This document shows positions 1 to 13,060 of a stretch of DNA of 64,000 nt, piece after piece. A program made the position numbers and the translations under genes. How positions within the stretch are numbered: the first letter of the stretch is position 1; the number at the start of each line of letters is the position of its first letter. The DNA comes from Pteria penguin (taxonomy: Eukaryota > Mollusca > Bivalvia > Pterioida > Pteriidae), in the NCBI GenBank assembly GCA_035048485.1, contig CM068580.1:56024475-56088474 (forward strand), in the 5' to 3' direction. The notes beneath the pieces were generated by a model. It was not told where the DNA came from. It made no database searches and was given only the letters and a program-made list of their open reading frames with translations.

Positions 1-101
1 TCCATCAGCTGGTATGTAGGAGTATTGTTCACTGTAGTGGGGTTTACGGGCGACACCCCCGTATAGTAGTTGTATGGGTAGTTATATAGTCCCTCAAAAC
101 T
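1..101 (-). CDS. eya: eya exon 10 (partial, cut by window edge)
   Basis: Acceptor TTTGTAG lies just beyond 101. The exon begins in phase 0 and codes SFEGLYNYPYNYYTG, then SPVNPTTVNNTPTYQLM, with two bases of the next codon at base 1. This Tyr/Asn/Pro-rich stretch is the best homology anchor in the gene: vertebrate EYA1 has a Tyr-rich run, then a Ser/Thr/Pro stretch ending in TYQLQ at the same place. About residues 281-313 of the conceptual protein. The exon probably continues left of the window, so its donor is not seen. Confidence 0.72.
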
Positions 102-1810
<1,709 letters not shown>

Positions 1811-1875
1811 CTGTTGCGTATAGGATGGTGAGCAACTGCTGGCTGCATTTGTTGCTGTGAAAGGAACTTGGGGAT
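1811..1875 (-). CDS. eya: eya exon 9
   Basis: A 65-bp exon bounded by acceptor GATTTCAG and donor CAG/GTGAGTG. It starts with the last two bases of a codon split with the exon at 2220-2318 (T+AT gives Tyr) and ends in phase 0, matching the exon at 1-101. It codes PQVPFTATNAASSCSPSYTQ plus Q, a Ser/Ala/Pro/Gln-rich piece of the activation region. The flanking intron has a long CA/TA/poly-G run only about 45 bp upstream of the acceptor, so the branch point must lie close to or inside it. Confidence 0.68.
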
Positions 1876-1920
1876 CTGAAATCATATGAATACCACATAG
1901 ACGTACAAAAAAGTTAATCA

Positions 1921-1931
1921 CACACACACAC

Positions 1932-2026
<95 letters not shown>

Positions 2027-2035
2027 GGGGGGGGG
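1921..2035. repeat. (CA)n-(TA)n-(G)11 compound microsatellite
   Basis: CA run 1921-1934, TA run to 2024, then eleven G at 2025-2035. It lies 45 bp upstream (in gene direction) of the acceptor of the exon at 1811-1875. Confidence 0.95.
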
Positions 2036-2219
2036 TATAAAAAATTGGGCATGCGCACGAGAAATTAACATAAAAATAGAGAAGAATTTTTCAGTAGCAT
2101 GATAAGCTTTGGATGGAAAAGGGAAATGATGAGTCCTGTGCTCTCTTCATTTTATAATAATAAGGGGTGTTTTATTTGACTGCAGACTGGGGTAGAATTG
2201 CTGTCAAGTAGAAACTTAC

Positions 2220-2318
2220 ATATATATTGACCACTATGGTTAAGTCCCGCTGCAGCATATGGCGCGTATGCTACCGCAGGTGCTGCTTTCGAGGTGGCAC
2301 TGGCGCTCATTCCCTTCA
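2220..2318 (-). CDS. eya: eya exon 8
   Basis: A 99-bp exon with acceptor TGTTTTCAG and donor T/GTAAGT. The first codon is completed by the G left from the previous exon (G+TG gives Val), and one T is passed on. It codes VKGMSASATSKAAPAVAYAP and then YAAAGLNHSGQYIY: Ala/Tyr-rich, like the Ala/Tyr/Gln-rich middle of EYA1/EYA4. Reading through the donor without splicing gives a stop soon after, which supports splicing here. Confidence 0.68.
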
Positions 2319-4071
2319 CTGAAAACAGAAAAGAAACGAACATCACAAACAATCTCGTATCACTGCTCATTATCTATACATGCCATCTAAGTTTTCCTGG
2401 GTTAGTTACTGTACTTGGCAACACATTTCATGTTCATTCATAAACCAATGATGTTGCTTTTGGCAATATATCCAAACTGAGATTACTTCATGTCCGCTCA
2501 TTCTCTGTAAAGAACGTAACCTAGCATCTGTACCTCTAGCCTCCCTACGCCTCTCGTCTGCAACGAGCTGCCCGACATTACACTGATTTACAAGATTACA
2601 ATCTTGCATGCTTTTGTGGTTGATATTCTCCTTAATTTCTTTATCTGTGATCAATCGCAATAATTCCATTTTCATTTACTCTTTAATTCGATTTTTCAAT
2701 CTGATGTTCTGCGGAGGATGTCAAACACTCCATTAATTCGAATCAAAATATTTTATTTGACCACAGACACTGAACCGTAATGGATGTTCAAATGTCTTTG
2801 TATTTGAGCAAGACATGTGAAGATCAGAATACAATACTCACATAAAATTTGCAGATTCACAAAATTGACAAAAAAGCTGTAAAAATTTGAGGGATGGTAA
2901 AAAATATAAAATTGTCATAAATCCCATGCCTGCCAATCAATTCAGCAATAATGCAAGTAATATTAATGGCCGTTGTTATTTATGGTGGATTCTTGGCAGT
3001 AAACCCCAGCAAGCACATAAATCATCTACAACATTAAAAAGAAATGTCGAACACCTGCAGGCTCAAACACCAATGTTAAATTGAGGGGAATGGCGTTTTC
3101 TTCTGCAACAAAAATTGTAGCAATTTGTGCAAGCCATGTTCACACCCTCGTGCAAGGAGAAGACCAGGCGGAGTGTTATGAAGGACTTCCAAATCAAAAT
3201 TCACAACCAGACAAAGAGTCTACATTGATTCACAAGTATCACAACTGTGATAAATCAATCACGTTCACAAGTTCCCAGATATCTACGATGTAAGTACATT
3301 TAAAGAGGCAATTCTAATCAAATTCACGAGAAATGAGATTCATTGAAATAAAAAATGATTATACGTTCACAAGGTCCCAGACTGCTAGGAGTGTATAAAG
3401 AATATATGACAAATTCACAATGACTGAGATATTCACAAGGACTGAGATATTTACAAGGCTAGAGATATCTACAAGGCTAGAGATATTTACCAGGACTGAC
3501 AAAATTACAAGGACTGAGGTATTTTAGACTGAAGCGAAAGACTGAGATATTCTACACAAATTCATAAGGATTAACACAAAGAAAGGGTCTAAATTACAGA
3601 TAAGGATAGAAAATATTGACGACGGATTCACATGAATTAAAATATTCATTTAAGAATTACAATGAAGGACATCTTCTAAGACACATTATCAAAGACTATG
3701 AAGACAACTCCTAATTCAAAATATTCTAAAAGCACGTCATATAAAGGTATATTGACAGATAGGCAGCTGACAGGCAAAGTGGTCCAAAGATACTACTATG
3801 CTTTGCAGGCAACAATGCCATTTAATAACCTTTAATGAGATATAATCAAACCTGTTTTAACCATCCACAAAAGGGACAGTGGAAAGATGAAAACTGCTCA
3901 CTCGGGACATGTGGTCTCTTTAAAGAGGTTGGGTTAATGGTTTTATATAGAGAGTTAGTAGTAAGAAACAGAGAAAGGAGGTCGTTCAAGACAAGTGATT
4001 CTTAAATACTGGTGGTCTAAAAAGGCAGGTTTGACTCAGTACTTTCAACAAATATTGTATAATTAACTTAC
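2319..4071 (-). other. eya: eya intron 7
   Basis: A 1.75-kb intron. It holds a degenerate short tandem repeat at 3411-3555 (separate entry). An AT-rich part with open but composition-driven frames at 2880-3290 was examined and not called. No extra exon found. Confidence 0.6.
3411..3555. repeat. degenerate 18-bp tandem repeat
   Basis: About eight decayed units of the pattern GAGATATTCACAAGGACT (ACTGAGATATTCACAAGG, GCTAGAGATATCTACAAG and so on). Spacing is near 18 bp. Confidence 0.75.
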
Positions 4072-4226
4072 CATCTGTTGGATAGCCCATGTAGGATTGT
4101 TGTTGATAGTTGAAGCCCGCTGGGCTCTGGAACCCTGGGTATGCAGCACTCATGTTGGCACTGGTGGTCACTACAGTATCTTGAGAAGTCTGCACACTGG
4201 TGAGCACTGTGTTTGCTCCAGTTGTA
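4072..4226 (-). CDS. eya: eya exon 7
   Basis: A 155-bp exon with acceptor GTTTGCAG and donor GATG/GTAAGT. The first T completes an AG left by the exon at 4751-4811 (Ser). It codes TTGANTVLTSVQTSQDTVVT, then TSANMSAAYPGFQSPAGFNY, then QQQSYMGYPTD: Thr/Val-rich followed by a Tyr/Gln/Pro-rich part. The AAYPGFQ and QQQSYMGYP segments resemble the repeated YPxF/QxxYxxY texture of EYA activation regions. About residues 174-225 of the conceptual protein. Confidence 0.7.
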
Positions 4227-4750
4227 CTGCAAACACCATATATTGATAATATATGTAAGTAAGTATTCACAATATAGTTTGCCTACATCAGAAACTCAAT
4301 TTCAAATCAAAGACATGCTACAATACATGTACTGTACTCTCATCATTGTAAAGTTACTCATTGATGGATTCAGGGGGCCATCCCTTCCCCCTTTTTCACC
4401 AAAAAATCACAAGACATATATTGATGATATAAATAACTCGAATAATAAGAGTTTTAGCAGACTTTGCACCCAAAATGACTGAGGTTTTGGCTAATACTTG
4501 ACTTTCATATATGGGCCCCTTTTCAGAAATCCTGAATCCGCCACTTTTACTTGTAAGGGAGAAGTTCATAATGAGCTAAATGTACTGTTCCCTGGATCCA
4601 CCACTCAGGATATGAGTAAGGTCCCACTTATCAGATTTACTCCAGGTGTATTAAGGTCTATGACCCTAAGCATACCTTCATGAACGAGGGGTTTTGGCTA
4701 ACAACTTTTTGTACAAGTAATTAGATAAATACTGAGTAGTATTTTCTCAC
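4227..4750 (-). other. eya: eya intron 6 with a decayed inverted-repeat element
   Basis: Between 4364 and 4546 GGATTCAGGGGGCC and its rough complement ATCCTGAATCCGCCAC face each other. These are the ends of a short decayed element (separate entry). Nothing else identified. Confidence 0.55.
4364..4546. mobile_element. GTGGCGGATTCAGG-type inverted-repeat relic (hAT-like MITE?)
   Basis: Left end reads GATGGATTCAGGGGGCC; right end read on the other strand is GTGGCGGATTCAGGATT. The CAGTGGCGGAT-type terminus is known from non-autonomous hAT-like elements in invertebrates (from memory). The ends have diverged and no target-site duplication was found. A relative is at 16756-16903. Confidence 0.45.
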
Positions 4751-4811
4751 CTGTTGAAGAAGTTTGAAAGATGAGAGGAATCTATTTCTGAAGATGACTT
4801 GGTCAAATCCC
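4751..4811 (-). CDS. eya: eya exon 6
   Basis: A 61-bp exon: acceptor TGTTTACAG, donor CAACAG/GTGAG. The leading GG joins a G from the exon at 5519-5605 (Gly). It codes DLTKSSSEIDSSHLSNFFN and ends with two bases of a Ser codon. It is Ser-rich and acidic and is too short to be recognised alone. It is called from strong splice sites and because both neighbours need exactly these phases. Confidence 0.65.
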
Positions 4812-5025
4812 CTGTAAACAAACAATCATCCCTATATTAAAATGTGTAAAAATGGCTGTGAACAGACTAATTTTAGATGGCTGATGAATTATTAAAGTGA
4901 ATTCAAATATTTTAATATAGTCAAATATCAAATAATTTTCAAGTTTACTTTACAATTTTGTACAACAAATCTGACATCAGAATGTGTTGGTAATATAATT
5001 AAATTCAACCTTTTACTTTTTTGAG

Positions 5026-5077
<52 letters not shown>

Positions 5078-5518
5078 ACTCTCTGAATAGACCTTTTTTT
5101 CTGATTTTGATTAAATGATATAAGGTGCAAAGCATCAGATAACCGCTTTTTGCTGAAATTTTCATCATCACAGTATTATGATGCAAATCTATGCAATCAA
5201 ATTTTTTTGTGCGAAACTGCCCCTCATGTTAAATCCGGAAAAAGGTCTACCGACTCTGAAGACCATTTACTGGAACATTTCCTCTCGACCTATCCATTCC
5301 TACTGTACATCAGTTTCTTAAACAACTTATATCACAATGTTCAATCAATGTTATGCATTTTAGATATACAAATCTTTCTTTTTTTCTAATTTTCGAAATA
5401 CAGGAAGTTTTTCTCCTTTTTTTTGAAATACAGAATTTTTTGTCCGAATTTTCGAAGTTAACAAAATCTACACTTCACAGAAAGTCGAGCGTTAGTTTTA
5501 GTCTCAAGCCTTACATAC
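4812..5518 (-). other. eya: eya intron 5
   Basis: A 707-bp intron with a TA run of about 49 bp at 5027-5075 and T-rich tracts near the acceptor side. No other feature seen. Confidence 0.6.
5027..5075. repeat. (TA)n microsatellite
   Basis: Uninterrupted TA dinucleotides, about 49 bp. Confidence 0.95.
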
Positions 5519-5605
5519 CAGTCAGATTTTCCAGGCTATCAGAGACACTGCTAACTGTAAAAGACGTTTCCGTAGGACTCGATTCTGCCGATGTTTCTGT
5601 TTTAA
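5519..5605 (-). CDS. eya: eya exon 5 (VKTE exon)
   Basis: An 87-bp exon: acceptor TTCTATTCAG, donor CTG ACT G/GTATGT. It codes VKTETSAESSPTETSFTVSS, then VSDSLENLTG. EYA1 of vertebrates has the matching order VKTEP, a Ser/Thr-rich run, then SLNNFSG. VKTE also fits the psi-K-x-E sumoylation consensus; whether it is used here is inference. About residues 125-154 of the conceptual protein. Confidence 0.72.
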
Positions 5606-6526
5606 CTGAATAGAAATAAATACCAAAACTGGTGAAATAATTAATAAAAGAAATAAGAAAACAACATAGCAATCCGAATGGATAGGTTTTATGAATCAGA
5701 GAACTGGTTTTGAGGTCTCTTTGTAGTATTTTACCCAACCAAACAAATTGGCGCGCAGGGAAGAGAAACTACAAACCTGACTTATAATAAAGACGAAAAC
5801 AACACCACTACCGAGTGGAACGACAAAAAAGTCTTTAAAAATTTATCACAGTGACCAAAATTAATTCAAAAATTGTCAAGTTATTCATTTACTCCAGATA
5901 TCAAACGAGCAATTTACTTTCAACAATAACACATGCGATTTTAAAAAAACGATTACTAATTTTATACAACATATGCAAAATTACGAACGTAACATTAATA
6001 ATTTAAATATTCAGGCTGCTATGCTGTATCGACCATTCAAAATTAACCTTTGGAAATATCCAACTAACAACAGATGATGGTGACAATATGAATTACCATG
6101 GCCACCAAAGGTTGGTTTTTTAGTCTGTAACTTGTTTGCACAGTTTAAAAATGTAAACCTTGCTCTTGAATGTTACGAATTCCCAAAGTTCATGGCAATA
6201 TATTACATTTTGAAACATTATGAAATATGAATTATAATGTACTTTAAAACGGTGTCCCACCAGCAATTAAACCGTATTATCTCTCCTAGACGCTATTGAA
6301 ATCCAATGGAAATTAATGATGCATCGCAGTTGTACCAATTCTAGTTTGCTGCATTTTAATTGCAGCTTTTTAGTTACTTAGTTTAAGTAGTGTGATTGAA
6401 TTTTGTGTAAATTCCCACTAAGGTAATTGCACAATACTAAACTATTGTTTTTTTTTATCAATGATGTGAAAGTTTCATACATTTACAGTCAGGTTGCCCA
6501 TGTGCCAACTATGATTGAAATCTTAC
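5606..6526 (-). other. eya: eya intron 4
   Basis: A 0.9-kb AT-rich intron. I see no repeat or extra exon in it. Confidence 0.55.
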
Positions 6527-6619
6527 CATTTATTGGTGAACCAACAGACGAGATGAACAAAGATTCAGATACGGTGAAAGTGCTGCCATCTCCCGGCGAT
6601 GTGAGTGAGTTGAGTCCAA
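6527..6619 (-). CDS. eya: eya exon 4
   Basis: A 93-bp exon: acceptor CTCTCTTCAG, donor AATG/GTAAGA. Phase 1 on entry and on exit, so it could be skipped without breaking the frame. It codes GLNSLTSPGDGSTFTVSESL, then FISSVGSPIN, leading directly into VKTE. Ser/Gly/Pro-rich. In EYA1 the residues just before VKTE are also short, Ser/Asn/Pro-rich and poorly conserved. Confidence 0.66.
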
Positions 6620-8126
6620 CTGAAGAGAGATAATCGAAGATATACTTAAAAATACTAAAGGCAATTGCAACATCAAAAGCTATCTTAGATCGATATTTCT
6701 AAAAACAAATATTGTTGTTTCCATTGCTAATCTAAAATAAAATCTTTTGATGCTCGTATTTGATGTTAGGAGGGAGAAACAATCCTTGCCTAACAATTGA
6801 TTAAATTGTCATCCGCAATGAGCAATTCACATAAAACTAATTTGTCTGAAATTAATTAAACTTTTGCTGGGAAATACGGGAGGATTACTGGATTGTGCAA
6901 GAATTAGTCGGCGATGTGCGGAATTAAGGCAATAAATTACTGTCAAATGTTGCATGATACGGACTAATCATGAAGTGGAAAAACTAGTGATTATCATCAG
7001 CCGGCAAATAGCAGCAAAACTGGTTCATCTCTCGCAACATATGCTTCAATATTTACATCTCGTATCGACATTTCATGTGAAATACAATGTCGCAATGAAT
7101 ATGGGTCAAAACCCTTGAAAAAAAAAAAAAGTAATGTGTGCAGGGGACAGTCCAGGATAAATGAAAAAAGGTTCGAATTACAATGCTTCCATTGCAAAAA
7201 AACATCTACGTGTAAATAAACAGAAAATCTAAATGTATGTCAAAACAGAAATGGGTTTGTACAATGCATGCGAGAAGATGATGTTCGAGACCAAGAAATT
7301 TTTTAAAGATGAAAACATCTGATAAAGGTTCGTTTATTTTATCTCCCAAGATCTCTTTATCACAATGAAGTTCGCCCCTGAAACGGATGGAATGACTAAG
7401 CAATTACAGACCCTAAACTTACCAGATGATCAATTAAAAACAGTAGCAATGTTCATCAATAGTCATCTTTTTACATTGTGTACAAGACAAACTATTATTT
7501 GTGCATGACAGGAAAGATCGAGCGATTCAAATCTCAACCAAAATACCCATAATACAGATTCCAAAATGGCTGTTCTTAATCAGCACCTTTGACAGGATGT
7601 TGTAAATTTCCGTTTTCAAAAATTTACAGCATGGTTTTTTCTTGCTCTATTGTATAGAGAACAAATGACCCATCACAGACTCTGTAATCGTCTTCATAGA
7701 CCATGGTGTCTAGAGAAATCATTATGTCAAAATGAAACTTTACAACCGATCGATATTGTTTCACTTTATCATTTTTCCACCCCGTATTCACTTCATATAA
7801 TTCTATTGAGTTGCCCTCAGTGTGGACGTCACATGCCTTATCTGGCGAACATAAAGAAACATTTGCTTTAATACCTTTGAAAGAATAAAACCTAATGCAT
7901 TATTCTAGCTGTACGAAGCAACACAAACCATCAAATAAAGACACGTTAAACCCATGTCAATAACAATGTCAGCCGTCGTTTCTTTCGAACAATCATTTTC
8001 AGACGTCAAGGTGACCAAAAAAGCCTCTAGATGAGTCGGATTCTGGAATAATACTTACCCCAATCAATTATTAAAGGGCACCAGACAATGCCTTGAACTT
8101 GTGAATTGTCTACGACAAGTGCAGTA

Positions 8127-8147
8127 ATGCTTTTGTAACAAAAGCAT
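8127..8147. other. perfect inverted repeat (10-bp arms)
   Basis: ATGCTTTTGT, one central A, then ACAAAAGCAT: exact complement arms. It could be a hairpin or a dimer binding site. It is in an intron and no function is shown. Confidence 0.7.
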
Positions 8148-8790
8148 CCTTTACATAAATCAAGTTGTTACACAAAACGTAACATGATTGTTGCCCGACA
8201 AGAACGAATACTGTGATCGTAAACTCAAGGGAACGAGGTAGTTTTTGGACCGAAAACTATTGTGATAGGCGAGGCCGGGAAAGAGAAAAAACAACCCGAG
8301 ATAAATGAAAATTTATTCTACTTCAATTTGTGTAAGCGTACTGTGGAAACTCTTTTCTAAAACTAAAAAAAAAAATCAATGAAATAACACCCCCCCCCCC
8401 AAAAAAACCCCACCCAAAAACAAACAAAAGAAGAAAAAACAACCCCCCCCCCCAAACCAAACAAACAAAACTCAATAAAAAAGTACTAATAGGAAACCGT
8501 AACACTAAAGACTGTATGGCCGTTTTGTAAAGCTTACATTTTAAAGAAAATCACTCAATTTTGACATGTACATCCAACCGACCAATTTTCATCTATGTCA
8601 TAAACAAAATATCAAGTCCATGGTCCTTCTTATTTTTTTTATACTTCAACCAGATACTGTAGAAGGATGCCAACGGACAGACAGACAGACGTCATCAATA
8701 TACAGTCCGGGAATACTTTGTAACCAGGCCCCAAAAAAGGCGAAACCAACCAAACTGAAATCTCTTATTTTAGTGATGAAGCCAAACTGA

Positions 8791-8850
8791 TCGAAATGTA
8801 TCTCAAATTGATCGAGATGTATCTCAAATTGACCGAGATGTACATCAAAC
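8791..8850. repeat. 21-bp tandem repeat, about three copies
   Basis: Units of TGATCGAGATGTATCTCAAAT type, the last diverged (GACCGAGATGTACATCAAAC). Confidence 0.85.
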
Positions 8851-9090
8851 TGTCAACTTCGAATTAAACAGGTTAAGTAGATACAAAATGCACGATACGA
8901 AAATTCTTAAACTCGATCTTGATAATAATAACTTTATGAACCTCTATCATACATCATGCAAATAATTGTTATTCTTAGAAAAAGAGAAATAAACTGTTAA
9001 TTTAAAAAATAAGAATAAGTCAAAGTTTTGTGTTTTTGATCACTTTCACATATTCTTCAAAAATATACACAAGAAAAAAAGTTTTTCGCT

Positions 9091-9240
9091 TCCCAAAGTG
9101 GTAACTCCGCGCGGGAGCAAATACAGCGATGTGAAGATGTTTTTCGGAGCACTTAACTCGCCGGAGATAACCAGCGTCCCTCTTTTGATGAGCAAGATTT
9201 ATTTTGATTGAGATAAGCCGTTATCTATTGAAAAGGCACC
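9091..9240. promoter_or_regulatory. GC-richer island in eya intron 3 (candidate enhancer)
   Basis: Sequence of balanced composition in AT-rich surroundings, with CCGCGCGGG, CGCCGGAGATAACC, GAGATAAGCCGTTATC and several GATAA-type sites in both directions. Function is inferred only from composition and motif clustering. Confidence 0.25.
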
Positions 9241-9843
9241 AAATTCACAGAATCCATTCCAGTTAAATTAGCAACGTAATAAAGCTGTGATAGAAATGCA
9301 ATGAACTGGGAGTATATATAAACAGTGGCGTATATCATTCGAAAGGTGTGATTAATGGTGCAAGCAGGAATAAAAACATGTCGATATAACTGTCATGTAG
9401 CTTCTTAAACGCATCTGGTATACAGGTCAAACAAAGAACTTCTAGAATGACATGATGTTGTAATCCCACCTTAAAAATAAACAAATAAAACAAACGAAAC
9501 CATGCATGTTCAAAATGCTTATTTATAGCTTCCGGATTAGCAATCCATTTCTTCCATGTTAATAATTATATGCAAAGTTCAAGTTTCTTCATATTGTGTA
9601 AGCTTAATGAAGATAAACATGATGAATGATTGACATAAGTACCGAACATGGTTAAAGTGAGAAAGAGGTGGAGGTGATGATGGGGGGTGGGGTGGTTTCA
9701 AATAAAAGTACATTATGTAAAAGATATTAAGGGGTATGGGAAAATCTTTGAAAACCCTTTTTGTTCAACATAAACCTAAATGAATTTTAGAAACACTATG
9801 TATCAAAATTAAGAGCTAAGACGGAAGCATATATCTAATATTC

Positions 9844-9891
9844 ATCATCTGAATTCCTATTGGTTGTGTCTTAAGTAAATGAAAGAACTCA
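9844..9891. repeat. decayed tandem copy of the end of eya exon 3
   Basis: CATCTGAATTCCTATTGGTT at 9846 matches CATCTGAATTTCCATTGGTT at 9893 (the coding end and donor of exon 3), 47 bp apart. Similarity continues over about 45 bp (GTGTCTTAAGTAAATGA versus GTGACACTGAGTGAATGA). In the outer copy the donor GT reads AT. Confidence 0.8.
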
Positions 9892-9892
9892 C

Positions 9893-10038
9893 CATCTGAA
9901 TTTCCATTGGTTGTGACACTGAGTGAATGAGCGTCTAATGAGGTTGATTCTAGCGATGTTGATTGGTCGAGGGGTGAATGATGATTAGTGTCTATCAATG
10001 ATGGCGCAGTATCCTCCAAACCATGAAGCTCTAGAGCA
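9893..10038 (-). CDS. eya: eya exon 3
   Basis: A 146-bp exon: acceptor TTCTTTGTAG, donor GATG/GTGAGT. The first T completes AG from the exon at 19875-19942 (Ser). It codes ALELHGLEDTAPSLIDTNHH, then SPLDQSTSLESTSLDAHSLS, then VTTNGNSD. The end LSVTTNGNSD resembles the STSVTTNG segment of EYA4 N-termini. The last part of the exon and its donor are repeated once, imperfectly, about 47 bp further on in the intron (see findings). Confidence 0.68.
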
Positions 10039-10899
10039 CTACAAAGAATACAAAGCTGTAATAAACCTATAATATTATATAGAATACAACATAAGTAGAA
10101 ACAAGTGACGAGTTTGAGAGTTATCATATGCGTGCCCCCCCCCCCCCCCACTTTCCCCCATTCAAAAAGAAATCTCGTAGCGTTATTCACCTAGATCCCA
10201 ATTTTGTCATTTCAAAATATCATTGGCAATAAACGTTAGAAATCAACATGTGGAGAGGCTATTACTTTGAAAGTGTCATGGTATGCCGGAATTTCCAATG
10301 GAACAGAAGAAGGGTGTGTCCACGTGACAGACGGATATACCACTGATAAGAACTCTGGATCTAGTATATCGGGGGCATAAATAAATACGTGTATGTACAA
10401 TGGTAAAGTCACAAAAATGATGATTTATTGTGAATGAGTAAATTTTGCTGTCTTATGATAATTTTCAAACGAAAATTGAGGGGTGACTAACCATGTTTCT
10501 TCCCCGTCCAAATCCTTTGTTGATATATACAAGTTTTTTAAAGTTCAATAAATTTAAATAACGACTTTATCGTGTAGTATGTATTGGTAGATTGTACACA
10601 ATGACCCCATTTGTTAGATGGACTATTTGATATAATGTCACTTTATCGAAGCCATACTATGTACCGTGTGTTTATTTTATAATGTCCAAATACCATAGTC
10701 ATACATGTCCATGCTGCTAACTAGAAATGTTAATCATTTTGATGAAATCTTGGGTACAACAGTGAGTATTAATCAGTATTCATCCTTCCACTAAACGTAA
10801 TACATGTATTACATTGTGGTGACGTCATCTGAGGTCCGACAAACCTCCGACATATAACGGTTTATGACCTCATAAATAGAACAACTGAAAATCCTCTGT

Positions 10900-11180
10900 C
10901 TCGTGATTTTACGTACCGTGGAAGGGCCGATTAATGTTCAAATTCTGGTAAAACCTCTTTTAAACGACCACCTTAAGGAAGGTTATAAAACGGCCACTTT
11001 AGTCAACTGTCTACAGGCAGACGACCTCTAAATACATGATACAATGTTTAAGTTGCAAGGAATCTACGATGTGGTCGTTAAAGACAGGTAACCGCTTGAT
11101 ACATGTGGTCTTTAAAGCAGGTTTGACTTATAAAGGACAAGAGGGGGTAGTAGTACATGGCTTCCACACGAAGTCAAAAT
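10900..11180 (+). repeat. dispersed repeat with internal GTGGTCGTTAAAGACAGGT units
   Basis: Contains ATGTGGTCGTTAAAGACAGG, then GTGGTCTTTAAAGCAGGTTT, and on the other strand AACGACCACC and ACGGCCACTTTAGTCAACTG. A second copy is at 42535-42715. The internal 30-bp-like units and spread suggest a mobile or satellite-derived family. I recall similar text from mollusc genomes but could not check. Confidence 0.6.
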
Positions 11181-12004
11181 ATAACGCACATGTGCTTTAC
11201 ACGTGTGCGAGCACAATAAAATACAGATGTCCTTATCAAGATTTCACGTTTTACGTTTAATAGAATATATACTATAAAATTGAGCGTGTACTTTAGCGGA
11301 ATTGAATATTCACTCAATCAATGTTGAGGCTTGTCCCATTGGACCATCCTTAGTGGGTGAGAATAAAGACTCGCCACAAACATCTGGTTGATTCAACTTA
11401 ACCTTTAACATTATATGGAATGTATCATTCTTTGTACGCACAAGAAAGTTTTTTTAATCTGTTGTAACAAATGTTTAATACGAACGGAACAAAGATTTGA
11501 TAAACAAAATGATAAAAAGTTAATTCTAAATCGGCCTAGCGGCGCGGAACATACAAGCACGCAATGTGTAGGGCTTTGAAAAGAAATACTTGTGGATGAC
11601 ATGTGACCAAAGTCGGTGTTTTGGTGAGATGGTATCGCTGAGAATTTTACGCATGCTTTCCTAAACTGTCTCTATAACGATTTCTGGAGAAGAAAGCATC
11701 CTTTTTCTATTATATGTTATGATGAATTATGTCCCACAATCCCTTATTACAGAGTCATTCATCTATTACACTAAGTGTTGGTAAGTCTTTGAAAACCTAT
11801 AAAATAACGCTCCAACAAAAAAGCAACGATTATCTAGGTTAAATTTGTAAAATTAACAAAGTAGAAATTGTGAAAGTGATTTTGCACGCAAAGAAAATTT
11901 CTACCACGCATTGCAATTAAACATCGTATGCGTATAGTTTAAATTTTTATAATAATTGATGAAAAAAAACTAAGATCCACTGATAAAGATTACACACTGA
12001 TAGC

Positions 12005-12600
12005 ATGTTGGAAATTACAGCAAGACAAAAGTTTCAAAGCAGGTTTGAGAAATTGGCTCGGTGTAAAATAAGAATAATTATATCTGCGGAAAAATACGGT
12101 ACAGATGAGACAATCAAAATGAGCATACACTGCAAACAATTGAGAGACGGTCTTGACGGCAATATGACGTTCTGTGCAGCACACAACAAGCCACTCCGAG
12201 GGTGACCCCTTTCAAGTCAGCAATGAAGCAATAGCTTTGATGAGGAAAATATTGATCACTCTGTGAAAGGAAATCATAATCTGTATCTACGAGGACTTTA
12301 TTAGCAGTGCGTGAGCTGGCACGGGAGATTGCAAGTAAAACATAAAGGTCTATAGAATCTATCCGTAGATTAACAGGGAAAGCGGCAAATCGCCTCAAAG
12401 AGATAAACTCATAAAAGGCGTAGTCTCCATACCGGGAAACAATAGGTAGTTAATCGCGCTAAGTATTGCCTGAACGTGCACAAAATACATCAAGAGCAAT
12501 GGGGTTTTGAGGATCCGGGTTTCAGACAGATGTCGACGTGCTGTTGAATGATCCTCTACAAAACAAATATTACATCTTAATTTAATGATAGCATGCATTA
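12005..12600. promoter_or_regulatory. balanced-composition block in eya intron 2 (candidate enhancer)
   Basis: About 600 bp with higher GC and complexity than the flanks and no tandem structure. Open frames exist on both strands but none has flanking splice sites or recognisable protein character. Candidate conserved non-coding element by composition only. Confidence 0.25.
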
Positions 12601-12956
12601 GTCATTTGAAAAATAAAAAATTTCTTTCTGAAATTTAGATAATTGTTATAATAGAAAGGATTCTTATCTATCTTTGATCTAAGTCGTTGAAATTCCGTTT
12701 TGAGGCTTTTCATGTAAGTCTAACCACAAGTGTGTTTATCTTCAGTATGGTGTTTGTATTCTGTATTCACTTCAAACCCCCAACTACCTGTTAAAAGTCC
12801 TGCTGTCTTTTCTGTAAGGTCAAACAGGCTTCAGATATAAACTTCAAACGAACCCTTAAAGGCCAGAATTATCAGTCAATGCACCCGTTTTTGGAATGTT
12901 AAAGATAAAACATTAATTCAAACTAATTTGATAAAGCTCCTACAGTCTTAGTTCAT

Positions 12957-13060
12957 GGTCATCCAGATGGACATGGTTTTAAAACATACATACACACATT
13001 CAACAGACGTATGGTCATCCAGATGGTTTTAAAACATACATACACACATTCACTAGACGT
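12957..13060. repeat. tandem duplication, two units of about 50-56 bp
   Basis: ATGGTCATCCAGATGG followed by TTTTAAAACATACATACACA occurs twice, the first copy with an extra ACATGG. The ends CAACAGACGTA and CACTAGACGTA match. Confidence 0.9.

Larger units (their letters stand above)
6620..9892 (-). other. eya: eya intron 3
   Basis: A 3.3-kb intron. Contents: an ATTA-rich stretch at about 6690-6960; a perfect 10-bp palindrome at 8127-8147; C-rich runs at 8391-8453; a GACAGACA tail at about 8685; a 21-bp triplet repeat at 8791-8850; and a GC-richer island at 9091-9240. No extra exon was found. Confidence 0.55.
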
